Shown here: in pieces, positions 48,369 to 58,387 of the stretch
Layout: each line of letters starts with the position of its first letter
Numbering within the stretch: position 1 is the first letter of the stretch
Source: Promethearchaeota archaeon
GTDB taxonomy: Archaea > Asgardarchaeota > Lokiarchaeia > Sigyniarchaeales > SOKP01
Reading direction: 5' to 3'
NCBI GenBank assembly: GCA_019058365.1
Contig: JAHPZE010000013.1
Location: 49,231 to 113,230, forward strand
DNA length: 64,000 nt
Translations under genes and position numbers: made by a program
Notes under the pieces: generated by a model
Seen by the model: only the letters and a program-made list of their open reading frames with translations
Told to the model about the DNA's origin: nothing
The model's database searches: none

Positions 48369-48402
48369 ATGAGGGATCGTATTTCCACGAGATCTATTAC
48401 TC

Positions 48403-49434
48403 CTACTTCGCATATCGTTCTTTTAAATAACTGGAAATTTTATCCAAATTTTCTCCTGTTAAAGCATTAGTCAAAAAATAATCATCCCCTTGTAAATTCA
48501 ACCTTTCTTCCAAATATTCAATTTCAGATGAACTCATTAAGTCCATTTTGTTAAATACAATTACAATTTCTATTTTACCATCTTTGGCAAAATTTTGCTT
48601 AACCTCTTTATATAATTCAATTTGAGAATCAACAGTGTATCCACAAGCGGGTGTGGGATCAAATATATATAAGATCAAGTCAGAGATTAACCGTAAAGCC
48701 AATATTGCTTGACGTTCAATGTAATTCCTCTTAGCTCTTAAAGCTAAGATACCCGGACAATCCATTATTTGAATTCTAATCTTATCAAATCGTCTTTCAA
48801 TTTCTAAATGGCCCATATTCAACTTTTTAGTTGTAAATGGATATTCTTTAATTTCAATCTTTTTATTAGTAGAGATATTTTTTACAATACTACTTTTTCC
48901 TACATTTGGATAACCAGCAACAACTATGCAAGGCAATGTGTAATCAATTGAAGGTATTTCTTTTAGACTCCCTCTAATCTCATTTAAATATTCAAGATTT
49001 TTGTTTTGCTTATTTATGATGGAAGAGATCCTCCCAAAAGCAGATCTTCTTAATTGATCACCCTCTTTTGGAGCTTCAATTCTATTTAACCTACTAAGGT
49101 GTTCCCTTTCAATTTTATTAAGAATTGGTAAAATACCATTTAATTTGCCTAATGTCAATTTCAATTCATCAATATCAACTAAAATACTTGCTAATTCTCT
49201 ATAAAAATCTGGAAGATCATCAATAATCGGTACCATTTTTATTATTTTTAGAATTCTATCTATTAGTTCTTCTATAGCTACCTGTATACGCTTAGATTCT
49301 TTCTTCTTTGCCTTAATAAGAATTGGAGCATTTTTAGAGACTTGAGCGGAGCTCTTCATACTCTTTTTAAACGCAATATCTAATAATTCTTTTGAATTTG
49401 GTACGTGATAAAATTCACTAAAAGGGTTTTTCAT
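48403..49434 (-). CDS. Nog1-type GTPase, ribosome biogenesis
   Basis: The 343-aa protein has an N-terminal four-helix region and a C-terminal G domain: G1 AGYPNVGKSS, G2 region FTTKKLNMGH, G3 DCPGIL, G4 FNKMDL and G5-like TNALTG. The insertion of the YPFTT type and the RNYIERQAILAL helix are typical of the Obg/Nog1 family. It probably acts in large-subunit assembly. This is the first gene after the conflict island and looks chromosomal. It is followed upstream by a coiled-coil gene with a 46-base gap. Confidence 0.88.
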   Translation of the reverse strand: MKNPFSEFYHVPNSKELLDIAFKKSMKSSAQVSKNAPILIKAKKKESKRIQVAIEELIDRILKIIKMVPIIDDLPDFYRELASILVDIDELKLTLGKLNGILPILNKIEREHLSRLNRIEAPKEGDQLRRSAFGRISSIINKQNKNLEYLNEIRGSLKEIPSIDYTLPCIVVAGYPNVGKSSIVKNISTNKKIEIKEYPFTTKKLNMGHLEIERRFDKIRIQIMDCPGILALRAKRNYIERQAILALRLISDLILYIFDPTPACGYTVDSQIELYKEVKQNFAKDGKIEIVIVFNKMDLMSSSEIEYLEERLNLQGDDYFLTNALTGENLDKISSYLKERYAK

Positions 49435-49479
49435 AGAAATTTAGTTAATATTTTAATAAATAAAAAGAAAGATTACCAT

Positions 49480-50010
49480 CTATATTTTTGTTCTAATAAA
49501 AGATATTTTTTTTTCTAATTCATAAATATCGTTTCTAGTATCCATTATCTCCCTTGGAATTGATTTATATAATTCTAAAATATATTCATATCTTCCTAGA
49601 ACTCTTGAATATTTGTTTAGGCTCTCTTCTTTTTCAGCTTTTTCTCTTAATAATTTTATTTTTTCAAGTTTTTCTTTCATTTCTGGAGTTAGTGCTTTTT
49701 GAATTTCTACTTGTTTTTCTTCATATCTTTGCTTTTCGCTTATAACTTTTTGAACACGTTCTTGGAAATCTTGTTCACCTTTAGTTTGTACTACTGTATC
49801 CTGTTTTTCAAATTTGACTAAATTTTTCAATCTCGCAATACGTTGGTTAATCATTTCAATTTTTCCTTGAAATCCTAGTTTCAAGTAAATTCCTTTAGCT
49901 TCTTCTAAAAGTGAAATTGCTACCATAAAATTTTTTCTATTAAATTCTTCTTTAGATTGATATTCTAGACGTTCAGCTTCTTTCTCCAGTTCATCAAAAG
50001 GTCCCGGCAT
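49480..50010 (-). CDS. Coiled-coil protein, unknown
   Basis: A 176-aa helical protein starting MPGPFDELEKEAERLEY, with a short TPR-like helix pair (FNRKNFMVAISLLEEAKGIYLKLG) followed by a long coiled coil (E/K-rich) and a second helix pair. I start it at the ATG at 50010; a GTG at 50019 in frame is the alternative. It lies on the same strand just before the Nog1-like gene and is probably co-transcribed. No enzymatic motif is seen. Confidence 0.65.
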   Translation of the reverse strand: MPGPFDELEKEAERLEYQSKEEFNRKNFMVAISLLEEAKGIYLKLGFQGKIEMINQRIARLKNLVKFEKQDTVVQTKGEQDFQERVQKVISEKQRYEEKQVEIQKALTPEMKEKLEKIKLLREKAEKEESLNKYSRVLGRYEYILELYKSIPREIMDTRNDIYELEKKISFIRTKI

Positions 50011-50282
50011 GAATATCACATTTGGGTTAATTCAATTAACCAATTCTTATTTTTGGTTCCATAATATTGATGGAGTAGTTATTCTTTATTTAGAATTCAT
50101 TTTTATTTTTTCAAATAATTTATCAATATTAATAATTATTACTGTATAATTTTTTTTTTTATTTAAATTGGTAAAATTATAATTGTTAAGAACAAAAACT
50201 TTTAAATTGACATTGATTATTATCTAAAAATTAATCAATATTTTCAAAACTAAAACTAAAATTGATAAATGAAGGATTTCGA

Positions 50283-51371
50283 ATGAAGAAATTAAATATT
50301 GGGATATTAGGTGCAACTGGTATTGTAGGACAGAATTATATTAGGTTATTACAAAACCATCCTTGGTTTCAAATTATTGATGTTGCAGCATCTCCTAGAT
50401 CAGCAAATAAAACGTACAAAGAGGCGGTTGAACAAAAATGGCAAATGGCAATTCCAATTCCTCATAATTTACAAAATCTCATTGTTAGAGATGTCCAAGA
50501 TTTTGATTCAATGAGTAATAAGGTAGATTTTGTGTTTTCAGCAATAAGTCTTCCTAATAAAGAAGATATAAAAAATATAGAGTTTAAATATGCTGAAAAA
50601 GGCATCCCAGTTATCTCGAATAACTCAGCACATAGATGGACTCCTGATGTTCCTATGATAATTGGAGAAATTAACTATGAACATGTAAATGTAATTCCAA
50701 TCCAACAAAAAAGAAGGGGATTTAAAAAAGGTTTCGTGGTTGTTAAACCCAATTGTTCACTGCAGAGCTATCTTACTCCAATTTATGCATTAGAAAAAGC
50801 AGGATATAAATTAGATAAGTTAATAATTACAACACTTCAAGCAGTTTCAGGAGCAGGATACCCTGGTGTGTCATCTATGGATATGGTTGATAACATTATT
50901 CCTTATATTGATGGAGAAGAAGAAAAAACTGAAAGAGAGCCTTTAAAAATTCTTGGAACTGTTGGAGAAGATGGTATAATAAATAATAATTCAATAGAAA
51001 TCAGTACTACTTGCACTAGAGTTCCTGTTATTGATGGTCATACAGCCTCGGTTAATATACATTTCACAGATAAAATACCTAAAAAAGATGAAATAATTAC
51101 AATATGGAGGAATTTTAAATCAATACCTCAAGAGTTAGATTTACCCTTTGCCCCCACCCAACCAATTATTTATTTAGAAAATATTGATAGACCACAACCG
51201 AAGAAGGATAGAGATAATGATAAAGGAATGGCTGTCACAGTGGGTAGACTTAGAGAAGATAATGTCTTTGATTATAAATTTGTATCTTTAAGTCATAATA
51301 CTATAAGAGGTGCAGCGGGTGGTGCTATTTTGAATGCAGAATTATTAGTCACTAAAGGTTTTATCAAATAA
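50283..51371 (+). CDS. asd: Aspartate-semialdehyde dehydrogenase
   Basis: About 362 aa, with an NADP-binding start (IGILGATGIVGQNY), a substrate/cofactor segment (VISNNSAHR), the active-site Cys158 in KPNCSLQ, and the following AVSGAGYPG, plus a late STTCTRVPV and GHT. This is the archaeal/fungal-type enzyme that reduces aspartyl phosphate on the way to Lys, Thr and Met. The ATG at 50283 is preceded by GAAGG at good spacing; a TTG at 50262 would add seven residues. It has no operon partner. Confidence 0.93.
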   Translation: MKKLNIGILGATGIVGQNYIRLLQNHPWFQIIDVAASPRSANKTYKEAVEQKWQMAIPIPHNLQNLIVRDVQDFDSMSNKVDFVFSAISLPNKEDIKNIEFKYAEKGIPVISNNSAHRWTPDVPMIIGEINYEHVNVIPIQQKRRGFKKGFVVVKPNCSLQSYLTPIYALEKAGYKLDKLIITTLQAVSGAGYPGVSSMDMVDNIIPYIDGEEEKTEREPLKILGTVGEDGIINNNSIEISTTCTRVPVIDGHTASVNIHFTDKIPKKDEIITIWRNFKSIPQELDLPFAPTQPIIYLENIDRPQPKKDRDNDKGMAVTVGRLREDNVFDYKFVSLSHNTIRGAAGGAILNAELLVTKGFIK

Positions 51372-51414
51372 GATAAAAACTTATTTAAAGGTGTTAATGA
51401 GCCTCTTAAATCTT

Positions 51415-52998
51415 TTAAAATTCAAATTTGTCAATTATGATTGGAAGTGAGAGTTTCAATAAGGATATCGATCTCTTCTTTTTTATTAATCGATAAACAG
51501 GAAATTCTGGATACATTCTAAAATATTTCTCATTTTTCAATAACTTTAACGTCTTAAATCTAGGGATAAAAGAAAATTTGGAGTGATTAAATATAAAATT
51601 CTTGACTATACTCTGAAGTAATACTTTATCGAGAATAATAATAACTGAGGGAGAACCAAATTTTTCTATTGAGGCTCTTCTAATTGAAGATAATGAATTA
51701 GAATTAATATCTGAAAAGAGTTTTTCTTTATTAATTACTCTTATATTTTCCAACCTACTATCTTCAAATTCTAACAAGATTGTGTATACACAGGAATTCT
51801 TTAAAATATTATCTTGAGAACCCTTAATTTTTTTAGTTCTGTTGAGATCTGAAATAATAAGTAGGATTTTAGAATTCAATCCAAAATAGAAATCAATATA
51901 ATTGAAAATCACTTCTGGAATTGCCCAATGAGAAATTTTTTTAAGATTTAAATTGAATCCAATAAGTCTAATTAAAAATCTTACTAGATTATTGTAGATA
52001 GTAGGTCTGGGTACCATATCCCAGTGCGTTTCAAAACTACGGTATCCAAATAGAGCTTTTTGAAATAAGAATTTTAGATTTTCTTTTGTTATAGGAAATA
52101 AAAGTTCGAAAAGATCTGAAATGAAGGATAAAATATCATTCTGATTTAGACAATATACCTTCTCAGTTTTTAATTTTTCTTGTATGATGCTTAAATTGTT
52201 TTTTATATCTGAATCATTCAGATTAATTCCTAATTCTTCTGGAGTAAAGAATTTTAATGTTAAATCTGACTTTTCAGACTTTAAAATTGTTTTTTGTAAA
52301 AGAACTATTAATTTTTTTCTATTTCCGTTTATTAGTAGAGATGTATTGAACTCTGGTAGAAGTTCTTCCATAAATTTAAAGAAGTTACTGAGTTGTATTT
52401 TATTTAATAATTTTATACCACTTTTAAGAAAATGAAAGATAATTGGCTCAGGGTAGATTAAAAATAAATCATTTTCTAAGATTTTTTGAATTAAATCCAT
52501 AATTCGATTTAAAAACTCAAAAAGGGATACTTCCTCAATTTTTTCAGAGTGGTTATTTATCAAGTCAATAGCTTCTTTCTTGAATATACGAATTGATGAG
52601 ATTTGAATATTTTTTTCCTTCAATAGAACGCTTTGTACTTTGCTAAATATATCATCTAACCTTTCAATTTCTAGACTTTTAATCTTAAATAGCTTATCCG
52701 GTAATGATTCTACAGTTTCGTGGATTCCAGCCTTTTTAGTTTTATATAAAAATAAACCTAATATTTTATTTTTTTTATCAACCTCATGTATAATTATATC
52801 AAGAATGTTCTGTTGGTCATTAATAAATTTTGGATATAAAATTTCAAAAAAATAGTATAAGATATTTGGATTTATAGTTATGGGGCTTAACGGTATTCTT
52901 ACAACTTCCTTTACTTTTTCGGGATCTTCCAATATATTTCTATTCTTATTGAAACTTAGTATTTTTGACCAGTTATCCCTAAATTTTTTGTTAATCAA
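51415..52998 (-). CDS. Hypothetical protein, co-operonic with the DUF362 gene
   Basis: A 527-aa soluble mixed alpha/beta protein, rich in Leu/Ile/Lys, with no motif that I know. The middle part has helix pairs, and the C-terminal third holds strands such as KILLIISDLNR and SPSVIIILDKVLL. It starts 4 bases after the DUF362 gene stop, so the two are translated together. Function cannot be assigned. Confidence 0.6.
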   Translation of the reverse strand: MINKKFRDNWSKILSFNKNRNILEDPEKVKEVVRIPLSPITINPNILYYFFEILYPKFINDQQNILDIIIHEVDKKNKILGLFLYKTKKAGIHETVESLPDKLFKIKSLEIERLDDIFSKVQSVLLKEKNIQISSIRIFKKEAIDLINNHSEKIEEVSLFEFLNRIMDLIQKILENDLFLIYPEPIIFHFLKSGIKLLNKIQLSNFFKFMEELLPEFNTSLLINGNRKKLIVLLQKTILKSEKSDLTLKFFTPEELGINLNDSDIKNNLSIIQEKLKTEKVYCLNQNDILSFISDLFELLFPITKENLKFLFQKALFGYRSFETHWDMVPRPTIYNNLVRFLIRLIGFNLNLKKISHWAIPEVIFNYIDFYFGLNSKILLIISDLNRTKKIKGSQDNILKNSCVYTILLEFEDSRLENIRVINKEKLFSDINSNSLSSIRRASIEKFGSPSVIIILDKVLLQSIVKNFIFNHSKFSFIPRFKTLKLLKNEKYFRMYPEFPVYRLIKKKRSISLLKLSLPIIIDKFEF

Positions 52999-53002
52999 TT
53001 AA

Positions 53003-54475
53003 CTAAAGCACCTCCCAGTTCTTTAATTCATCAAGTAATTTCCCATTTACCCAAAACTCGTTCATTTTTGTAAGTAAGTTTAAGTTAGGAACATTTTTCT
53101 TTCCATAATATTTCATTATTAATTCTAAACACTTGAAAATATCAGGAGGACACCCAGGTAATTCCAAAATATTTTTATTTGGTTTTTCCTTGATTTTAGG
53201 TCTCTTCTTCGACTTAGATTCTTTAAAAAGCTTAGCTTTTGCTTCCGCTATAAGATTTTTTCTGGACTCAACTATTAATTTTCTAAATTTATAGTTTTTT
53301 GTGCTATTTATTGCACAATCTCCAAATAGAATAACATTTCCCATTTTTTCTGGCTCTATTGGACTTTCACCAATTAAAAAAGAATTGGTAGAATTATATG
53401 TTAAATCTTTTACCATATATGTCTTCATGAAATTTATTAAATGATAAGCCTGTTTGAAGCATCCAGAACAGTATTTACCCGGATATGTGAAAATGTTTTT
53501 CAGCTTAATATCTTCAATTTTTGAAAAGCATAATTTAACATTCATACTATTTTCTTCAATTTTTTCTCCAAGAACTTTAATATCTGAAATTTTTGGTACA
53601 CTGAAATTTTTGCTTTGTGCTTGTTGTAGTAATTCACAATCATCTATTTCAAAGTTGAGTATCTTTAAAGTAATAAGATCGACCGAAATCGCATCTTCTC
53701 CTAAAATCATTAAATTAGTCTTTTTTATTTTAGAATCTTTATAGATAAAAGGACCAGCACCTTCTAATAAATAAAATAAATCATTAATTACTAAATTAGG
53801 GCGTTTAACTGTAAATATATTTAAAATGTTTGAAATAATATCTTTTTTATATTGATCAGCAGAATTATATTCAATAGTACTATGCTGGGTTTTTCCAATT
53901 TTACGATATTTTGCTGGAATAATAGAATATGAATTTAATAAGGATAAATTGAATTTGAATAAGGGATTTACGTTTATCTGATTAACAGATATAAATTTAT
54001 TTGAATTAAGAATTATATTTGGGATAGGATAATCATTTTCATTTATTTTAACATTTGTAAAGGAATCTCTTTTTATTTTTTTCAATTGTTCTATGCTTAA
54101 ATCTTTATTATCATAATAGTTGCTATTGTCTAAAAATGCCAACTCTGCACCAATAGTTTTAAAATAATCTTTCAAGTTTAATATATCTGAAAGGACTTTA
54201 ATTGGAATGCCGTTGACAGGAAAACTACCCAAAGAGATTTTACTAGCTCCTCCTTCCTTGCAAGATTTGATAAGTTCTTCTAAAACATCAAAATTAGTAT
54301 TTGTAGGAAAGCCTCCCGGTAAATTTAAATTAAATTTTATAAAAACTTGGTCACCTTCATCAATAAATTTAGAAATGCCTCCAAGTATTTCAATTCCTTT
54401 TAGCAAAGTTTCTTTTGGCGTATTAGCCTTACTGATAGCAACTTCAAGTTTCTTCGATTTTGATTGGACTAGCAT
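53003..54475 (-). CDS. DUF362-family protein
   Basis: The 490-aa protein has the DUF362 layout: an N-terminal AISKANTPKETLLKGIEILG, a GDQVFIKFNLN strand, VNGIPIKVL, then LVINDLFYLLEGAGPF and NLMILGEDAISVDLITLKI. The extra C-terminal region has Cys pairs (KYCSGCF, ELPGCPP) that may bind metal or a cluster. Proteins with this domain are often iron-sulfur linked and of unclear function. It is first in a two-gene operon and divergent from the pantothenate kinase gene. Confidence 0.75.
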   Translation of the reverse strand: MLVQSKSKKLEVAISKANTPKETLLKGIEILGGISKFIDEGDQVFIKFNLNLPGGFPTNTNFDVLEELIKSCKEGGASKISLGSFPVNGIPIKVLSDILNLKDYFKTIGAELAFLDNSNYYDNKDLSIEQLKKIKRDSFTNVKINENDYPIPNIILNSNKFISVNQINVNPLFKFNLSLLNSYSIIPAKYRKIGKTQHSTIEYNSADQYKKDIISNILNIFTVKRPNLVINDLFYLLEGAGPFIYKDSKIKKTNLMILGEDAISVDLITLKILNFEIDDCELLQQAQSKNFSVPKISDIKVLGEKIEENSMNVKLCFSKIEDIKLKNIFTYPGKYCSGCFKQAYHLINFMKTYMVKDLTYNSTNSFLIGESPIEPEKMGNVILFGDCAINSTKNYKFRKLIVESRKNLIAEAKAKLFKESKSKKRPKIKEKPNKNILELPGCPPDIFKCLELIMKYYGKKNVPNLNLLTKMNEFWVNGKLLDELKNWEVL

Positions 54476-54558
54476 GAAAAAATTTTACAAAATTCATATA
54501 TTAAATTAATAATATAAAATAATGAAAGTATTGAATTTTAAGTTAAGTGATAACTAGG

Positions 54559-55428
54559 ATGTCAAAAATTATTATAAACGAGAATGCTATTCAAATTCCA
54601 TCAGATAGCATTGGAATCGATATGGGACAAAGTCTTTCGAAAATTGCTTATTTAGAATGTACGGAATTAACTTTTTTTTCCTTTCCAACTCAAACTAGTA
54701 TTCTAAGGATTAAAGAATTTTTAAATTCGAAAAAAGGTCATGAAAATATTCTTAACTTTACGGGTGGAAAGAGCTTTAATTTGTATAAAGAATATTCAAA
54801 AATTTTCAAAACAAAGATAATAAATGAATTCGAAGCAAATGTTAAGGGGGTTGAATTCCTCTATAAAATAGAAAAAAAGAAAGAACTCCCGCGAGCATTA
54901 ATAGTAACTATAGGTACTGGAACATCATTGGTTTTAAAAGATGATAACTATGAACATGTAGGTGGTTCTGCGCTCGGTGGCGGTTTTTTTATGGGTTTAA
55001 TTAAAGCTCAATTTAATCTGAATGACTATGAAGAAGCTTTAAACCTTGCAAAAAAAGGAAACAGATATAATGTAGATTTGAAGGTTTCTGATATATACTC
55101 ATTGGATGACGAGAGAGTTGATTTATTGTTCAGAGAATTCACTGCTGCATCATTAGGTAAGATTGATGATAAATTTAATGTTGAATCTTTAAATAAAGGC
55201 GATTTTATTAATTCTACAATCTGTCTAATTGGCGAAAATTTAGGTACAATTGCTACAATTATAGCGGAGAATAATGATGTAACAGATATTGTCTTTTGTG
55301 GAGGATTTCTAAAAGGAAATAAGATTTTAAAGAAAATCTTATCTTTAATTTGTAAAGTCAATAAAAAGAAAGCGATATTTGTAAGAAATTCAGAATTTTG
55401 TGCTGCAATTGGAGCATTGCTTATGTAA
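54559..55428 (+). CDS. coaW: Type II pantothenate kinase (Fumble/CoaW-like)
   Basis: About 289 aa, with the actin-like ATPase motifs of type II PanK: phosphate 1 GIDMGQSLSKIAY, a catalytic Glu in NEFEAN, phosphate 2 TIGTGTSLV, and the family-specific VGGSALGGGFFMGL, then FCGGFLKGN near the end. It phosphorylates pantothenate in CoA synthesis. This eukaryote- and Staphylococcus-like type differs from the pantoate kinase route of most archaea. I chose the ATG at 54559; a GTG 12 bases upstream is in frame. Confidence 0.85.
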   Translation: MSKIIINENAIQIPSDSIGIDMGQSLSKIAYLECTELTFFSFPTQTSILRIKEFLNSKKGHENILNFTGGKSFNLYKEYSKIFKTKIINEFEANVKGVEFLYKIEKKKELPRALIVTIGTGTSLVLKDDNYEHVGGSALGGGFFMGLIKAQFNLNDYEEALNLAKKGNRYNVDLKVSDIYSLDDERVDLLFREFTAASLGKIDDKFNVESLNKGDFINSTICLIGENLGTIATIIAENNDVTDIVFCGGFLKGNKILKKILSLICKVNKKKAIFVRNSEFCAAIGALLM

Positions 55429-55432
55429 AGTG

Positions 55433-55498
55433 TGCGCCGATTTGGAGATTTTTATTCATCGAAGTAAAATTCTCGTAAAAACACTATAAATCGGCGCA
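55433..55498. terminator. GC-rich stem-loop between convergent genes
   Basis: An 11-base perfect inverted repeat (TGCGCCGATTT at 55433-55443 and its complement at 55488-55498) brackets 44 bases. Within these, GAGATTTTTA and TAAAATTCTC form a second, nested stem with one mismatch. The stem is strikingly GC-rich against the background. It lies 4 bases after the kinase stop and 45 bases before the end of the convergent isomerase gene, so a two-way transcription end or RNA-stabilising hairpin is likely. A small structured RNA is the alternative. It is not tRNA-like. Confidence 0.55.
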
Positions 55499-55543
55499 TA
55501 ATTATTAAAAAAATATAACTAGAAAATAAAGTTATAAATTGAT

Positions 55544-56173
55544 TTAAGTATTTTGCGAATGTTTTTCAAGTAAATCTTTATTTGTTTTACCCATTTTTAT
55601 TGCTAATTCTGCTATTATAGCATCTAGATAACAGAATGCAGCAATTTCAAACATCGTGCCTTCCGGTGCAAGAACTGCTGTATCTCCAACTGCCTTATCT
55701 CTTTTACTTCTTCCTTTCAATTTAATAGTTATATCACCTATTCTCCCGATTACCGTTTCGGGATGACTCGTTATAGTAACTATTCCATAAGGTTTAACCG
55801 TATTTACATAATTGTTTAATAAGCTAACAACAATTCCCGTAGTCCCAGATCCAGAAAGTACAATCAAAATATCCTTTTTTCGTAATGCAGGCATGCTTGC
55901 TAAGTTTGTGACTATATATACTTCAGCTCCCAGATGCACTAACCTCGTCGCAAAACACTCTAAAATAAAAGCACTTCTACCAGAAGCTAACAAGAAAAAT
56001 CTACGCTTATTTGTTAACCCATCAAGGACTAAATCAATAAATTTACTGGTATATTTGAAATTCTTGTCTAAATGATCAATATTAGCTTTAATATTGTTCA
56101 TTATTAATTCCATAGATTGAAACAAAATTCTTTTTATTTCTCCATTAACAGCTAATTCATTAGTCTCAGTCAT
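55544..56173 (-). CDS. hxlB: 6-phospho-3-hexuloisomerase (SIS domain)
   Basis: The 209-aa protein has an SIS fold: FFLLASGRSAFILECFA, LIVLSGSGTTGIVVSL, a VTITSHP strand, and the PHI-typical C-terminal LAPEGTMFEIAAFCYLDAIIAEL. It interconverts 3-hexulose-6-phosphate and fructose-6-phosphate in the ribulose monophosphate route, which archaea use to make ribulose-5-phosphate. The partner synthase is not in the window. Confidence 0.85.
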   Translation of the reverse strand: MTETNELAVNGEIKRILFQSMELIMNNIKANIDHLDKNFKYTSKFIDLVLDGLTNKRRFFLLASGRSAFILECFATRLVHLGAEVYIVTNLASMPALRKKDILIVLSGSGTTGIVVSLLNNYVNTVKPYGIVTITSHPETVIGRIGDITIKLKGRSKRDKAVGDTAVLAPEGTMFEIAAFCYLDAIIAELAIKMGKTNKDLLEKHSQNT

Positions 56174-56243
56174 GTGATGTTGTTACCCACTAATTGATAT
56201 TTTATCAATTTCCAATAGTTATAATCTTAGACTTAAAATAATA

Positions 56244-56408
56244 TTTTTGGTTAATACTTATTTTCTATTAAAGTTTTTAAACTCCATTATCAAACCATTA
56301 TTTCTGCTGAAAATCGATGAGATCATGTATAGTGTTGAAAAAATACAATAAAAAATTGAACTTCAGTTTAAACTTCATTTTAAATTCTTCAATCACATCT
56401 ATAAATGT
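56244..56408 (+). repeat. Dispersed ~165-bp repeat, copy A
   Basis: It matches 58999-59163 (offset 2755) at roughly 80% by eye. A 27-base core is identical in both copies (TATCAAACCATTATTTCTGC and on into TGAAAAT). It is the main content of the 429-bp gap 56174-56602; I see nothing supported in the remaining 56409-56602. Confidence 0.75.
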
Positions 56409-56602
56409 TATATTTTTTATTAAAAAAAAAGAAAAACACAGTTAAATTAGAGGAGTTCAGGGAAAAATTATTCAAAATTTCTTTCCTTCTTCTCTGTATA
56501 AATTCCTTAGATTTACTAATTCAGTTCTATAGAAAAAGCAACCTTAGATTGTATAGCTGGTAGTCCGAAATAATTACGATTTAGTTGGCATTATTCATAT
56601 TT

Positions 56603-58387
56603 TTATTTCGGTATAGTACAAGTAAAAGTGCTACCCTTTCCTAATTCACTGGAAAAGGATATTTGCCCTCCGTGAAGATTAACTAAATGATGGGTTATAG
56701 CTAATCCTAATCCCACGCCTTGTGAATCTTGTATCTCTGGATTCTTGATTTTCTTGAATTCTTCAAAAATATTGATAAACTCCTCTTCAGCGATACCAAT
56801 ACCTGTATCGATTATATTAAATTCAAAACAATCATTCAATTCTTTCACTCTTAAGGTCACTCTTCCCTTTTGGGTAAACTTAACCGCATTGTGAAGTAAG
56901 TTGAATAAAATTTCTTTTAACCTAATAAAATCAGCACTAATGAATTCTGAAGTAGTATATTTTTCAATGTGAAATTCTAAATTCTTTTTTCTACATAAAG
57001 GTTTGAGAATAGTTTGAATGTGCTTTAGCAAGGTATCTATATTAATTCCTTTAATTTCGAGTGCTAATTCTCCCGCTTCGATTTTTGAAAGGCTCAGAAG
57101 GTGATTGATTAATTCCAGTAAGTCATTCGAAGAGAGCTTTACATCAGAAAGAAAATCGTTCTGACATTTATTCAAGGGACCACAATGATCTTCCAAGAGT
57201 AGATCGACGAACCCCATTATTGCATTAAGTGGTGTCCTCAACTCATGAGACATTGACATCATAAATTTCGATTTAAACTGAGATTTTTGAACGGCTTCTT
57301 TAAGTTGTTGTTCTATTTTTCTTGTGTTAGTGATATTTCTACCGATATATATTATTCCTCGTAAATTTCCGATTTTATCACTAATCTTAGAGGCTGTTAA
57401 GGATATTTTTATTTTTTCATTAGCCTTTGTTTTAAAATCCACTTCAATATCCTTAAGAAATTCACCATTTTGATCGCCTATGAGTAATTGAAATTGATAC
57501 TGGTATAACTTGCGATCTTGCTCTGTTGCTAATAAAAACACGAATAATTTTCCCTTTAACTCTTTTTCTTGATACTGAAGCAAATCCCATAATCCTTGAT
57601 TTGATGATAAGATTTTGCCCTCTAAATTAGTTAGAATCAGGTAATCTGATATGGTAGAAAAGATTTTATCCGAAGCAATTGTTAAATCTAGAGAAAACAA
57701 CTCATATTTCCATATTGCATAAAAAATAAAAAGACACGAAAAAGAATAACCAAAAACCGAGAAGGAAGGAAATTTCAATTGAAGAATGGTCGAAATAAAA
57801 AAATCAGTTAATAAAAATAATAATACAGGAATTATACAACCAATTGATATAAACTTTGCTTGTTGTTTTTTATTACTACTAGAACTATTGAAATATACCC
57901 ATATACTTAAATAGAGTCCAAAAACAAAACAAAACAGTATATATGTAAATGAAAGATATAAAAAAAAGCTCAGTAATGGATTTGTAAGATCACCATAATC
58001 CCAACCCCAATAATCTAACTCTATTTCCATTCTATATACATATAAGTAGAAATTTATAAACACTAATCCCATAGTAAAAAGATAAATAGAAAATATTATC
58101 CATTTTTTATCTCTAATATTATATTTCTCTGAAAATAATAACATAAAATGAATCCATAAGGTCGCAATTAAAACATATATAGGAGTAAAGAAAAACCAAA
58201 ATAAAGCTTCTTCTAAATTATCAGCTTGTCTCAATCCAAATTCTATGAAACCGTAAAATGATACGGAAAGACACAAAATGGCAAAAATTCTATTTAATGA
58301 GCCTTTAGGATTTTTTGAATAAGAAAAAATTGCGATAGCGAAAGAAATAATAGCTCCGAGAAATGAAAAAAATGCATATATATTCAT
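56603..58387 (-). CDS. Membrane sensor histidine kinase (7TM-like, PAS, HisKA, HATPase)
   Basis: The 594-aa protein begins with about seven hydrophobic segments over residues 1-230. A PAS domain follows (ISDYLILTNLEGKILSSN, to GIIYIGRNIT). Then comes HisKA with the phospho-acceptor H381 in SMSHELRTPLNAIMGF, and HATPase boxes N (EILFNLLHNAVKF), G1 (DTGIGIAEEE) and G2 (GVGLGLAITHH). All catalytic boxes are intact. It overlaps the response regulator gene by 4 bases (ATGA), so the two form one unit. Confidence 0.93.
   Translation of the reverse strand: MNIYAFFSFLGAIISFAIAIFSYSKNPKGSLNRIFAILCLSVSFYGFIEFGLRQADNLEEALFWFFFTPIYVLIATLWIHFMLLFSEKYNIRDKKWIIFSIYLFTMGLVFINFYLYVYRMEIELDYWGWDYGDLTNPLLSFFLYLSFTYILFCFVFGLYLSIWVYFNSSSSNKKQQAKFISIGCIIPVLLFLLTDFFISTILQLKFPSFSVFGYSFSCLFIFYAIWKYELFSLDLTIASDKIFSTISDYLILTNLEGKILSSNQGLWDLLQYQEKELKGKLFVFLLATEQDRKLYQYQFQLLIGDQNGEFLKDIEVDFKTKANEKIKISLTASKISDKIGNLRGIIYIGRNITNTRKIEQQLKEAVQKSQFKSKFMMSMSHELRTPLNAIMGFVDLLLEDHCGPLNKCQNDFLSDVKLSSNDLLELINHLLSLSKIEAGELALEIKGINIDTLLKHIQTILKPLCRKKNLEFHIEKYTTSEFISADFIRLKEILFNLLHNAVKFTQKGRVTLRVKELNDCFEFNIIDTGIGIAEEEFINIFEEFKKIKNPEIQDSQGVGLGLAITHHLVNLHGGQISFSSELGKGSTFTCTIPK

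Noticed and set aside
55433..55498. tRNA or other standard RNA gene at the GC-rich hairpin
   Set aside because: No D-arm, anticodon or T-loop pattern; reported as a hairpin only.
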